From Aselliscus stoliczkanus (taxonomy: Eukaryota > Chordata > Mammalia > Chiroptera > Hipposideridae), in contig CM066737.1 of NCBI GenBank assembly GCA_033961575.1, positions 60,842,771 through 60,906,770 of the forward strand: a stretch of 64,000 nucleotides of DNA, in the 5' to 3' direction. Below the pieces are notes generated by a model, which saw nothing but the letters and a program-made list of their open reading frames with translations, was not told where the DNA came from and made no database searches. Below, piece by piece: positions 10,901 through 22,200 of the stretch. Numbering within the stretch: the first letter of the stretch is position 1; the number at the start of each line of letters is the position of its first letter. The translations under genes and the position numbers were made by a program.

Positions 10901-12189
10901 CTAAGAAACATTTATCACTCTATCTTCCTTACCTCCTACTGATATACACATCTTAGTTAGGCAGATTTGCCACTATATTTTGTTTTCTCCACAGAGTGAT
11001 CATCTCTTCTTGGTAGCCTCCTGGAAAATAATCAGGAAAAGTGGGGGTGAGGGTCATTATGATGCCCTATATTGAAAATTCAAGATTCTCCCTAGCCACT
11101 TCTGAGCACAGTGTGTCATTCTTTCCCCCAACAATAGCTGATGTGGTTGATAAACTATCCAGATGGAAACCTGGACAAAAGGGGGCCTAGAGGATTCAAG
11201 TTTAACTATGGTTAAGTTTTATAAAAATTTCCTCATCCCTCTTGCACCTGACTCTCAGGAGATGATTGTAAAAATGGTGATGTATGGCTTCTGGAATAGA
11301 ATGCATTGATTTTGTGAAGATGGAAGGAGAGAAACACTCTACATCTGAGGAGATATGCCAGAGGGAAGGACATAAATGAATTTTGGTCTTTCAGAAGTAT
11401 CCCTGGAAACTTTCTCACAAATGAGAATTCCTGTGGCAGCTCTCCCAAACTTTTGCTAACAGCTTAAATTTAACTGACTATTAGCTAGCTCCAACCATGA
11501 GTTAATCTCTATTTTCCTTAACCTTCCAGAGAAGTCTATCAGAAACAACAGGAGATGTCTCCAGCTCCTGCACCTCCTATGTATAATCTCAAAAGTTCCC
11601 TATTCTCAGTCATTCTGTGGGGGAGATGAAGCCATCTTGCTGATGATGGACATACAACTTAAGTTTACCTGACTGCCCTCAGTCAGACCTTCAAAAACAG
11701 GGACTATATTCAATTATAAAATTAAATCTGGAATGTTAAGGTTTACCAGCTGTCTGTAAGGCCACATTAGAGCCACTACAAACTTGTGCCTTCTGACTGA
11801 TGTGTGCCCCACCGGTGGGACTCAAACCATTGTAAACAATGCTTTCTTTCCATAGATATAATGTGCACTACCTGTACTTCTTGTATGAAAACCAGGCATT
11901 AACTTGCCTCTTTGCAGAAAACATGGTGATTTGCACCTTAGTTAGGAATGGTTATAATAGACCTTCATGTATTAAGGAAACAATGCCTTAGCATTGGAAG
12001 GCATGCAAGTCAGTTTCAACTCACTGGCCAGTGTTGTTATAGAAGATAGTCCTAGATTTCCTCTTTATGAACCAAAATACATTCTGTATAATCACATCCT
12101 TTTATAACTGAATTAATACCTTGAGAAAGGTATTAATACCAAGTGAAAAGGTCAATAAAAATACTTAAGAATAAATCCACCTGGCTTTC

Positions 12190-12607
12190 TGCTATGGACT
12201 GAATGTTACAGTCTCCACTACCCCTACCCAAATTTATATGTTGAAGTCTTAACTCCCAATGTAATGGTATTTGAAGATAGAGACTTTACAGAAGTAATTA
12301 AGGTTAAATAAGGTCATATGTGTAGGGTCTGATCTGATAGCTTTATTGTCTTTATAAGAAAAGATACCAGAGAGCTTATATTCTTTTTCTCTCTCTCCCC
12401 ATATACACACCATGAGGAAAGGCCGTGTGAGGACTCAGTGAAAAGGTGGTTATCTGTAAGCCAAGAAGAGAGCTCTCACGGGAAACCTAATTGGCTGGAA
12501 CCTTGATCTTGTTCTTTTAGCCTCCAGACAGTGAAAAAATTAATTTCTGTCATTTAAATTATCCAGTCTGCAGTATTTTGTTGTTGTAGCCCAAGCACAC
12601 TAAGATA
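12190..12607 (+). mobile_element. Solo MLT1-type LTR (ERVL-MaLR)
   Basis: A 418-bp LTR matching the MLT1 consensus as I know it: starts 'tgctatggactgaatgtt', then 'catatgttgaagtc', 'cccaatgtaatggtattt', 'cttataagaaaagataccagagagc', 'gaacc..ttgatct', 'cctccagacagtga', 'ttgtagcccaagcacactaagata'. The 5-bp target duplication ctttc is perfect at 12185-12189 and 12608-12612. No internal sequence is attached, so it is a solo LTR formed by LTR-LTR recombination. Confidence 0.92.
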
Positions 12608-13194
12608 CTTTCTAAAGTAGACCATGATGGGATGTGGTATTTATTCAACTGGTTGGTTTCAGGAATTGGAGATTGGGAAAGGCACATAGTGGAAGACAAT
12701 ACTCCAGGCTGGTTTTACCATTACTGTTGGAGCCCTATTGATGGTAACCTTAATTAAATGCTATATAAGCCAGATTTATTCTAGTCTGGTTGGTCAGATT
12801 AATCAGAACAGTGGCATACTCATGGAGAAATTTGACAGATGCCAAAATGGTGTAGAAACAAGAGATGGGTATTGTTGGCAGACAATTTTCTTGTGGGTAT
12901 AGTGTTTCTGCATGACTTGAGAGCAGAGGCACTAACTGCCTTTTTGTTCGGGATTACTTTTTTGAGAATATCGGTAGAGAAAACAGCTTTGGACGATAGA
13001 AATGTCTTCCTCTAGAGCAAAGGACATCTTTGTTCACTGTCATTATAATAAAGGTAATGTCTCTCTCTAGCACAAAGTTCCCTAGAGGGAACTTGCAACC
13101 TATTATAAGAGACCCTGGTTCCCAAGACTCCAGGTTCCTTAGCTGAGAAACAAGACTACTATGTATGCAGCATCCAAGAAAGCCTCTCTGAATC

Positions 13195-13375
13195 ACTTCC
13201 TTGGTCAAGGGAACCTATGTGAACATGAATTTCATGATGCTTGCTGTGCCATGCATAATACAATTCTTTGACTTTGACCCAAGAGCCTCATGTCTTCTGT
13301 TGGCACCCATGAAACTGTGACAGGCTAACTCATTTACTTGCAAGTAGGGTATACTCTCAAACCCTTGAAAGCTCT
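13195..13375 (+). mobile_element. LTR-like right end of the decayed retrovirus
   Basis: It shares with 8070-8240 the ordered blocks 'gggaac', 'tttgactttgacccaagag' against 'tttgtctctgactcaggag', 'tgtcttctgttggcacccatg.aactg' against 'cgtcttttgtcagtacccatggaactg', and 'gcaagtag..ctcaaacc'. Identity is moderate, so the element is old. The similarity runs past the point where an LTR would end, so the exact LTR boundary is unresolved. Confidence 0.5.
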
Positions 13376-13380
13376 TGACA

Positions 13381-14060
13381 GTAGTTTTGTCTAATACTTT
13401 TTAATGGCTGCATACTTTTACATATGCAAATTATTTATTCAGGCTTTTGTTTTCAGAAAGTTAGGGTGTTTCAAATATTTTGCTACTACAACAACACTGC
13501 CGTGAATATCCTTACCCGTATATTTTTGTGCACATGTGTGTTTCTGAAGGACAGAGAAACTCCTTGCAATAGAAATGCATTTTTTTAGATATATTCATTT
13601 ATGTGCCAAAAAGCTGTAATCATTTACATATCTGTCAATACTTTGTGAGAATATTCCTTTGTTTATAGTTGAAAAATACTATGTTGTTTTAATTTTAATT
13701 TCCTGATTACTAGTGAGAATGATTACCTTATGTTTATTGACTATATTTCGTCTATAAATATTTTTTTCATGTATATGATAAATTTTCTGTCATATAATTT
13801 CATTTTGTATTGAATTATAAAATATCTTTATATATAGATTTTAGTTCCCTTTGTTGTACATTATGAAAATATACATTCCAATTATATAATTTGTCATTGA
13901 GCTACGCTCATGGTGTTTAAGTTATAGACTTTAAAAATTTATAGTCAAATTAGTCAATACTTTATGGCTTATAGATTTTTGGTCTTGTTAAGAAATGCCT
14001 ATGCCATCCTAATTTCTTCTAATAATTCTTAATTATTCTTGTTTTTAAAAGCCAATCATT
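13381..14060 (-). mobile_element. Ancient L1 (L1M-type) ORF2 end and 3' region, antisense
   Basis: The plus strand reads as the reverse complement of the end of an old L1: 'tttttaatggctgcatac', 'tttcaaatattttgctactac', 'cgtgaatatcctta', 'tttgtgcacatgtgtg', 'cagagaaactccttg.aat.gaaatgca', 'cctgattactagtgaga', 'ttaagaaatgcctatgcc'. Divergence is high. It abuts the retroviral right end. Confidence 0.75.
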
Positions 14061-14154
14061 TATTATAGCAGGCTACAGCTCATATATTCTGTAAATATTT
14101 TCCATGTGAGAATTTAACTTTGCAATTATTATACACTTAAAATTATATCATTTC

Positions 14155-14257
14155 GGGCCGGCTGAGTGGCGCAGTAGTTAAGTGCTGGCTTGGGAAGCCA
14201 GTGACCCTGGTTCAGGTCCCACATATGAGGGCCAGTGGCACTGTCCTCAAAAAAAAA
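14155..14257 (+). mobile_element. Short tRNA-derived SINE (type A)
   Basis: Full-length head with 'gggccggctgagtggcgcag', 'cttgggaagccagtga', 'gttcaggtccc', 'gggccagtggcactgtcctc' and an A tail. A perfect 16-bp target duplication, aaaattatatcatttc, lies at 14139-14154 and 14258-14273. Confidence 0.95.
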
Positions 14258-14273
14258 AAAATTATATCATTTC

Positions 14274-15660
14274 TAATCTGTTAAATGCCATCTGCTACTT
14301 CTCTACTTTTAGTTAATAGTCCACAGTTATTTAAAGATATAAATATAATATTGTTTGTGAATTTATACAACATATTCCATCAAGGTAATGGAAATTATGT
14401 TTCCTCTTTCATAGAGATATTCTGAAATTGACCCAGAATGCATTTTGTAGCTATTTTTAGAAGAGCATAATGTAGACCATGGAGGTAGAGATTCTTGTCC
14501 AAGGTCATAAAAAAGAAACTTGCATGAGTCTAAAACCCATAGTCCCAGTTATTATATGTGTTTATATTTGTGTGTTTCCTCACTGAACCACATTGACTTT
14601 TTTTTTTTTACAGCACCTGTTGATTGATGGTTGGCCCAAACCCAAATATGAAAACCACATTGACTCTTAATTGAGGTCAAAAAAGGGAAAATGTTTACAG
14701 AGAAATAAGTGTGAACATTATAGAAGAAATATTTTAATCAAAATTATGTATTTAATCTCTCCACTTCCATTATCCAGCTGGAATCCAAGTTTTTCCTCAT
14801 TCTACTGTTTTGGATGCGAACAGCTGCTTGTGATGACACAGGCAGTCTTCTCCCGCCTTCTGCTTCAGGCAGCAGTTTCTGCCTTTCTCTTTGAAATTAG
14901 CTGGAACCATTTTAAGCATTTCCCTGTTTCCTCTAGGCACATTCAACACCAGGATAAGGATTACAGCATCTGTCCTTCTCAAGATTATGTGAAGTTTTTA
15001 CAATGTTTCTTGATTATTTCAGGTCCAGAAAATTTAAAAGGTAAGAAGAAAAATTTTTTTTAAGAAGAAAATTTTGTAGCTAGATTCACTCAAGACAAAA
15101 TCAGATGGAAAGTAGTAAATATTTAGAGTGTGGCGTAGGAAAGGAGGAATTAGGGAGAGACAGGGGGATGTCACATTAAAGATGGTTCCATATTCAGAAG
15201 AATAATACCAGATGCCTAAAGTATTTAACTTGGTGGGTAGCAGACACCATGAAGAGAGTACTCCTGTGCTTGGTTGGTGAAAGAATCTGGTATGTTCTGG
15301 ATTTTCTTGCTAAGGACTTTTTATGCCCACTCAGCCCTACAGACCTCATCCTAATGGAATCTTCCCCTGCTCTCCTATTCAGCCTGTCATTCTTGCCACC
15401 TGGCCCCACTCTGAAGAGCCTGATATTGCTCTCCATTGTTGATGTTCTTATAATGTTTTGAAAGGCAGAGACCTCTGGAAGTTTCCTCAGGGAGAATTTG
15501 GCTGGAGGCAGACAACAAAGAAAAATAAGGAAGGACATGGACGTAATATCTAAAAAAGAAAGATTTGAGCGATGTCAGAGAAGAAAAACAAAAGGCTGCC
15601 ACAAAATACAGTAAGGAATTCCATCCAGAAAGTAGAAGAATAAAGTCTTTCAACACACTC
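14274..15660. other. Unassigned intergenic DNA
   Basis: Open frames of 60-130 residues occur (the largest 14671-15063), but they have no recognisable domain, and overlapping antisense frames are just as long. A MIR-like phrase near 14480-14520 ('attcttgtccaaggtcata') is too short to call. Confidence 0.5.
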
Positions 15661-15664
15661 ACAT

Positions 15665-15675
15665 CACACACAGAT

Positions 15676-15765
<90 letters not shown>

Positions 15766-15772
15766 GAAATAA
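15665..15772. repeat. Compound (CA)n-(GA)n microsatellite
   Basis: About 30 bp of (CA)n (about 15672-15701) pass through 'aaaatgagag' into about 65 bp of (GA)n with a few interruptions. It creates cysteine/valine and arginine/glutamate runs in spurious frames. Confidence 0.95.
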
Positions 15773-15947
15773 AATGTTTACCAAGTTAAGGATGGGAAGA
15801 AAAATAATGCTTTGGAGTGGTGGAAATCTAGATTTAGTTAGTCATTTACCCCTGGAAACTGTATAAGATATACTTATACTTAAGGTAGTAATACAAACCC
15901 CCTTGACAATGATATCATAAAGTATCTGCATAATGTAGACCTGAGCG

Positions 15948-16115
15948 ACATTATGAAGTACGTGATGCCATTTACACTTTCTTATTTCAGCTGTAAGTGC
16001 TCATTACTCTCAAAATCTAGGAGTGTTCTGTGTTCTATACTTATACGTCCCGGCCCTCATCTGGACAGTAGCTTTCCCTATTATAGTCCTATGGGATTAT
16101 GCCCTTCCCCAAGCA
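15948..16115 (+). repeat. Diverged duplicate block, copy 1
   Basis: Shares ordered words with 17200-17365: 'atgaagta.gtgatgccattt', 'cta.gagtgttctgtgt', 'tctgg.ca', 'attatagt', 'gggat.at'. By eye about 65-70% identical over 165 bp, 1.25 kb apart, same orientation. Origin unknown (local duplication or two copies of an old repeat). Confidence 0.65.
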
Positions 16116-16400
16116 TTGAACGTTTTACAAATTCCTGCTTAGCATTCAAAAGCCAAATTCTCCATGAAGCCTTCTTTAATCTCCTCTCTCACAGGGAGGG
16201 TAATTATTTCCTGGTTCTGAACTCTCTTACAAGTTCTGAGTCTCTATATTGGACTAACAACACTATGCTGTGATTATTTGTCACAGTCTTTGTCTCTTCC
16301 ACTAGATTGCATGTCTTTGGTGATAGAAGCCCTATTTTTTGTCACCACTGGGCATATGGCTGTGCTTGAAAGGAGTAAGAAACAGTAAATGTTTGAAGGA
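16080..16400 (+). repeat. L2 LINE 3' end-like fragment
   Basis: Pyrimidine-rich text typical of L2 3' ends: 'catgaagccttctttaatctcc', 'cttccactagattgcatgtcttt', 'gcatatggctgtgcttgaaagg', 'taaatgtttgaaggaatca'. Old and diverged. Confidence 0.6.
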
Positions 16401-17190
16401 ATCATTATCCATTTTTGTTATTATTACTTATGATTTGTGGTTTTTCTCTCTTCCATTTTCTCCAGGAGAGATGTGATAAGCACTCTGATCTTGTCTAATG
16501 TGCAAGTTGGTGTAGTATGGCCTGAAAGATAATTTTGCATCTGCTTCTGTGTAGTCTTTATTTCTTAAAAAGGACACTTCATCATTTTATCTGAGAATAT
16601 CTAAGCCTTTCTTCTCTCTCCTTTCCATTATACTTCACTCTTTTCTTTAAAGTCTCATTTTCTGAATCACTAGGTATATTACACCACCTACTTGATATCT
16701 AAATGTGTTTCTGCTATGACAAATGATAACACCACTTTTCCATTTTATTGTATGTTTATATCTCACATTATACTCTAAGAATTTGAGAATGAATAAATGT
16801 TGTAGAAAGACCTGTTGCAACAATATTTTAGCTGTGTTGATTTCTGTCATATGAATTGCATAAGAAACATCTAGTATGATGTGTCATTACATATTTTTAC
16901 TACACTGAAGAAAATGAAAGTATGAGACCATTGTTTTGATTGAGGGATAAGTGAAATGGTTTTTATTCTGGAAGGTAAGGGGGAAAAGATACTTTTTAGA
17001 AATCTCTATTGTTACTAACTCTTTCTTATAGCACTGGCTATAGTGAAGTCCAGAAAATTCTACTATACTATTTATACCTGATCACCTGATTTCCAAAGTA
17101 TATGGAAATACCTAGAAAGACCATGCTCCAAATTCATGTAGTTCTTAGTAATGGTAAAAGCCTTGGGTTATGAGGCAGCCAGGGATGTCC
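16401..17190. other. Unassigned intergenic DNA
   Basis: No gene, RNA or repeat recognised. Confidence 0.5.
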
Positions 17191-17199
17191 CTGAGATAC

Positions 17200-17365
17200 T
17201 TCATGAAGTAGGTGATGCCATTTGCATTTTTTCCTAACTATTCTGAGGATTCACTGCTCTTATATTCTAGAAGTGTTCTGTGTACCATTATTTCAGGTTC
17301 TGGTTCTTATCTGGCCACTAACTAATCCCCATTATAGTGTCACGGGATGATATCCCAGAGTTCTT
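17200..17365 (+). repeat. Diverged duplicate block, copy 2
   Basis: Partner of 15948-16115: 'catgaagtaggtgatgccattt', 'ctagaagtgttctgtgta', 'cttatctggccac', 'ccattatagtgtcacgggat'. It lies directly upstream of a MER5-like element, whereas copy 1 runs into L2-like sequence. Confidence 0.65.
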
Positions 17366-17369
17366 CTCA

Positions 17370-17560
17370 CAGTGAGATCTGCTGATGCCCTACATCAATA
17401 TTATCTGTAAGGTTTTTGTTAATATGCCACTTCTTGAGTCTAACCCCAAAACTACTAGATCATATGATCTGGAGGTGTGGTACAAAATCTGCCTCTTTAA
17501 CAGGCTTCCCAGGTAATTCTGATTCAAAATACAGTTTGTGGACTACTGACCTATGGTATT
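17370..17560 (+). mobile_element. MER5-like hAT-Charlie nonautonomous DNA transposon remnant
   Basis: The 3' half reads 'ctgcctctttaacaggcttcccaggtaattctgat', then 'tggactactgacc', close to the MER5A/B pattern 'catttctaacaagttcccaggtgatgctgat..ggaccac..tgag'. The 5' end is too diverged to place, and the 8-bp target duplication is not visible. Confidence 0.6.
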
Positions 17561-20500
17561 TTCTTTCCTCATGTAACAAACACAATCCCTAATGATAGAT
17601 TTACAGGTACTATGGCTCAAAATAAGGGAAACAATCTTTTTGAAATGAATATGATCCTTTTCATCATCTCACAAACCTATCTATATAAAATTATTTCATG
17701 CTTATGATAATCAATGTACAGTTAGGCATACAGAGTATACTTGCTCGTAATGCTCAAACATATACCTTCTTACCTCTATAGACACTAAAAAGATAAATAT
17801 GCTCTTATATGGCGATGAAAGAGTTTTAATTTAATGATGTACTTGTGACCATAAGAAATGACTAGTCTCACTATGCAATTGCTTCCACGATAGGTGGTTT
17901 AAAATCCACTATTGGAAAGATCATCATTTTTTTTGGTTGGCATTTCCCAATATTTGACTGGCTTATTTATAACCACCATATATACAACAGACAGCTTTCT
18001 TCAGTTAACTAGGATTATGTTTTGCAAGCAGCCAATCTTAGAGAAGTCACCAAAGAGTGGCATTGCTTGAGTTTGAGCGTTGTTAATGAGTTTTGGTTTA
18101 TAGATACAGAAGGTATTTGGTTAATCTGGTAAGTGTCCTCAATTTTAAGAGGGCTTGGACTCTACCCTTATTTAGTTGATTATTAAAGCATATCTGCCCA
18201 TATCTAAAACTCAATACAGATTAGTTTCACTCCCAGATCTGCTGGAATTACCTAAAAGGCTCTATCATGAAATACATATCAAAACTTAGATAAGATAATA
18301 TCTCTAGAATATTACCTTAAAGAACTAAAGGCAATCTATTCCTCTAGGTAATTTTCAATTTGACTTTGGCTGAAGTCAGACCGGGACAATATTGCTTACT
18401 CCATTACCAACCTCATCTAATCTCAAATACAGGCAAAATTTATTTTATAGGACTAGGTTTAGGCATCATGGCATAATACATTGACAGATATTACAAAACT
18501 GCCTGGTGATGTTGGTTATTTTATTTAAAGTTCTTAAGGACACTTATCACTACATTATATACTATAATATACATGAATAATCACAATAAAAATTTCTCTC
18601 TGGTTGTATTTCTGAATGATTTTGATTATCTTGAACTCTTTTTTTATTAATAATTTTATAGGCTACATCTCATGTAACATGTTATGTTTCTTTCTGTACC
18701 AAACAGCATGCAATGTTGGTACTAACCTCACCTCTGGCTTAATCTTGCTTTGTTAACCTTTCTAATTCCTTCACGACGATTTCATGTATTTAAGGAAAGT
18801 CATTGCAGTGCTCTTATTTGTGTATACTCTCTTAAATATATTCTGTAAAATGGCAGCATGTAAATAAGCATAATAATCATAAAACTTCTCCTAGAGAAAA
18901 GCAAGTTTTTTAATCATTCTGAAATCTCTTAATATAGAGAAAAAGGCTGATACCAGTCCACAATAACATTGTCTCTGCAAGCATCTAAATACACCAAATA
19001 CAAAGAAAGACTGTTTATTTTCTATATGCATCTTGAACCCTCAAGAGTATGCCAAAGAATACTGTACTGCTCATATTTAGATAAGGAGACTTGTAGACTA
19101 GGAATTAATCCTAACTAAGATTTTTTTTTTTTGGTTTGATATATTCCTGAGGAGATTAGCTGAGCAGGCTGCCTCTGTATGATCATTTTGGTTCTTGTGT
19201 GAAAAATCGAGTGATTCCGTTTTCAAATATTCATGGATACATGTCTTGGACATACCTGAAATTTAACCTAACTAAGTGAAATTTGTTAACCAGTCTAGTC
19301 GATAATATTGCTGAATGCTTCCTCTTAACTTTCTGGGGAAATAACTGTTTTCACCTAAGCATCCTTTTTATAGTAGAATTCTTATTGAGCTATCTGGTGT
19401 AAGACAGACAGACCACCAGCAAGTCATGGTCACTTAAGGGAAAATGATTCCCAGGAGTGGCATGACATGAAGACACAAAGCGTAACCAATATAAGGACTA
19501 AATTGGGGCTGAAACCCCTCCTCCTGTGGTGTTGCAGTATGAGATCAAGTGTGTTACAGATGCAGGTTACCTAATGTCTTATAGTTCTTTTGCAGTATGT
19601 ATTTCTGGAAAGATGTTAACTGATTACTGATCATTAGATCATTTTTCTTCTAGTAATATGGAGAACAATGCTTTCAATTCTTCCCCAAAGTATTGTATCT
19701 CACCAATGTGAATTTTGGTGGTTATCCAGTAATAGCCACAGTGTACAAATGAAACTAAAAAAGGAACAAGAAAGGTATGTGTATGGTGCTCGAGCCAGGG
19801 GAAGGGGAAGCATTCTTTCTGATTCAATTTGGTTTTACTTTTTAAAAAAAATCACCTAGCCAAAGACACATGTCGAATTTGAAACCATGGAAATAAATGC
19901 ATGAGCTCATTTAGAGCCAGAAAATTTATTAAAAAGATCAGAGGACACATAACTGAACCTTTTCAACATGCTTGCCTCTCTGCTAACCTCCCAACATGAT
20001 ACACACTTTTTAATGAGAAATAAGCATTTGTTGTTTTTGTCACAGACCAAAGAGCTAAAACAATAAAACTGATTTCTTTGTTACTATAACGGTATAAGAT
20101 AGGGAATTATCTTATGTTAATATCACCTGTGGCTCATCCAAGAGAAGTAGGCTATCTTCAGTCACTGTTCTTAAGGTATACTGCTTATGTGGATAAACTC
20201 CTCAGGGTATTAGAATCCTGGGTACAGTTAGTCAGATCTACCTCAGTCAGGTACTCTTTCTTCACCAAAGCTGAAATAGTATTTTTAACTGAGAATTTCA
20301 TATAAATAACAAGGAGGGCTTTTTGTGATAACAGCAATAGACACTATTGAATAAACTATACATAATTTTATTAGTCATTAATATATTTTATTATTAACTC
20401 AAGTAACATTAAAGTAGGATATAGTTACAGCGTAAATCTAGTATAAATGTCAGTTCCTCCTTACTAGGGAACTGAATCTTTTGATATGACTACAGAAATT

Positions 20501-20910
20501 ATTTTTGTTCTCCCTCTGCCTAAGTTTCCCTTGCTCATTTGTCCATTTTGTGTGATCTGTTTACCATATTCTGTGTTTGAATACTGAGTCACATCTTACA
20601 GTTTTCCACACCAATCCATGTTAGATCAATCTCTCTGTTTGAAAATGGTGTAAAGTTTTAACATTAAAATAAGAAGTCATTATCAGTATTTTTGCATAAT
20701 TACAGTCATTTATACTACTGCACAAATATATACAAATGTTAAAACTTTGTGACATTCAATTTCTCAAAACACCCTCTTCAAAATATCTTGCTGTAGCTAT
20801 TTTCTAATAGATGGAAGGTAGTAAGTTACAAGGGTCAGGGAGGCCATGGTTAAAATTAAACAAAACACATAGTGAGTTCTCAAAAACTATGAACTGTTAT
20901 TAATAATAAT
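17561..20910. other. 3.3 kb without a recognisable gene or repeat
   Basis: The longest stretch in the window without a SINE, LTR or young L1. Composition is ordinary (AT-rich, no CpG cluster). Open frames stay below about 65 codons. No splice-bounded exon with clear coding bias stands out. Confidence 0.5.
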
Positions 20911-20919
20911 TATTCCTGT

Positions 20920-21075
20920 ACAGAATCCCAACTCTGCTTGCTGTGTGACTTAGGGTATATTTTTAAAATCTCTTTGAGCACTGTATTCCCATACTAATTG
21001 AAGTAAGTTGGCATAAAATAAAATAAAATGAAATAACTTATCTGATATAGTACAGTATCTGGAACATTGTTGGTA
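20920..21075 (+). repeat. MIR SINE fragment
   Basis: Ordered MIR words: 'cccaactctgcttgctgtgtgactta', 'ccata..ttgaagtaa', 'acttatctgatatagtacagtatctggaacattg'. Diverged, with an AAATAA-rich middle. Confidence 0.6.
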
Positions 21076-21099
21076 GACGTCATCCTCTATCTACTTCCT

Positions 21100-21764
21100 G
21101 TGTCACATAACTAAACATCCCTTTAGCTATGGTTTTATCATGTAATCATTTAATACCAACTTAATGTGTGATCTATATGAACATAGTGGGAAAGATCTAG
21201 GTGCTTAGTGGACTGTAAGATTAAAGTGAGTTCCTAAGACAACAAGCTGTTTTTAGGCAGAGTTGATGTCAATTTTTAGGCAAAATAAAGTCAAAACTCC
21301 TTTTATAGTGTAGCCAGTGAGGCCCACTTGGTTTGTACTAGGAAAAAGTGAATAATAACTGAAAGTCTTTCCAAGATCCTAAAGGTTGATTTTTGTTTAG
21401 TGCTTTCTATCCTATGTGCTCTAGAATTTTTCCAGGAGGAAAGGGTGAAACTGGTAAGCATACAAATTGTGTTGACCTTCAGATAGGTCTCACAAAGTGT
21501 TCAAAGGATGGAGTAAGGGGGAACTGGTTCAGGCCAGGCTGTACCCTGCCTGTATTAAATGGCCAGTGATTTTGTACATTTCTTTCTTGCTCTAATAATC
21601 ATTAGATTTTTTAGTCCTCACTGTGTAGTAAATATTGCACAAAAGAGGACTGGAGAAGTAAAAGACCATGAACTCAAAGAACTTATAATTGACTTGGAGT
21701 GATTAAATGTATACCATTGAAACAACAGTGAGAAATATAAAGCAACATATAATTGAGCATTATA
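21100..21764. other. Unassigned intergenic DNA
   Basis: Nothing recognisable up to the TA target of the miniature element. Confidence 0.45.
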
Positions 21765-21898
21765 CTGGGGGTGCCAAAAAATGTATACACATGGCTTGTA
21801 TTCATCTTTTGTTATTGGTATATACTGAGTATTACAATTTTAATACAGTTTTTTTTTTCCTTCTTCAAATGTGCGTACATTTTTTTTGGCACCCTCTG
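21765..21898. mobile_element. Mariner-type miniature inverted-repeat element, copy 1 (134 bp)
   Basis: Inverted ends of about 27 bp: the left end reads ctgggggtgccaaaaaatgt and the right end, complemented, cagagggtgccaaaaaaaat. A TA dinucleotide flanks each side (21763-21764, 21899-21900), as expected of Tc1/mariner. The middle ('gtattcatcttttgttattgg') has no coding capacity. A second, very similar copy lies at 62923-63053. Confidence 0.88.
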
Positions 21899-22039
21899 TA
21901 TTTTGTAGTACAGAATACAAGTAAAGATTCAGGGTGCCTGAGCTTCATGAGCAATGGAGTGGCAAATAGTTAGTTATAGAGGAAGAAGGACCTGAGTTAA
22001 TTGATAGAATTTTGATAAACAGTAAAAGGGGAAATATTC

Positions 22040-22200
22040 ATTCACTTCATGTATTTAAGAAACACTTATATAGCACTTAGTACATGCCTGGCACTATTCT
22101 GACTTGTTTAATCCTTATAACAAACTTATCATCCTCATTTTACAGTTGAGGAAACTGAGTTAGAGAGCAATTATAGGAGATTGGTTCAGTGTTCACAGAG
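22040..22200 (-). repeat. MIR SINE, antisense
   Basis: Reverse complement of MIR: 'acttagtacatgcctggcactattct', 'taatccttataacaa', 'cctcattttacagttgaggaaactgag', then 'gttcacagag'. Typical age and divergence. Confidence 0.8.

Larger units (their letters stand above)
8223..13375 (+). mobile_element. Decayed endogenous retrovirus, internal region and right end
   Basis: On the plus strand, pol remnants occur in the expected order: RNase H-like sequence (about 9720-10220), a linker, then integrase-like sequence (about 10640-10870). Many frameshifts and stops are present, and no gag or env frame is readable. It is interrupted by a SINE (9769-10131) and an MLT1 LTR (12190-12607). The class is uncertain; the integrase motifs look compatible with an ERV-L-like or ERV1-like element. 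It cannot make virus. Confidence 0.6.

Noticed and set aside
8223..13375. A possibly intact endogenous retrovirus
   Set aside because: The pol remnants are full of stops and frameshifts, gag and env are not readable, and two later insertions interrupt it.
14671..15063. A 130-residue open frame that could suggest a small gene
   Set aside because: No recognisable domain, no supporting promoter or splice pattern, and a competing antisense frame. Ordinary chance length for this composition.
15565..15789. Charged repeat-rich frame
   Set aside because: Encoded by the CA/GA microsatellite.
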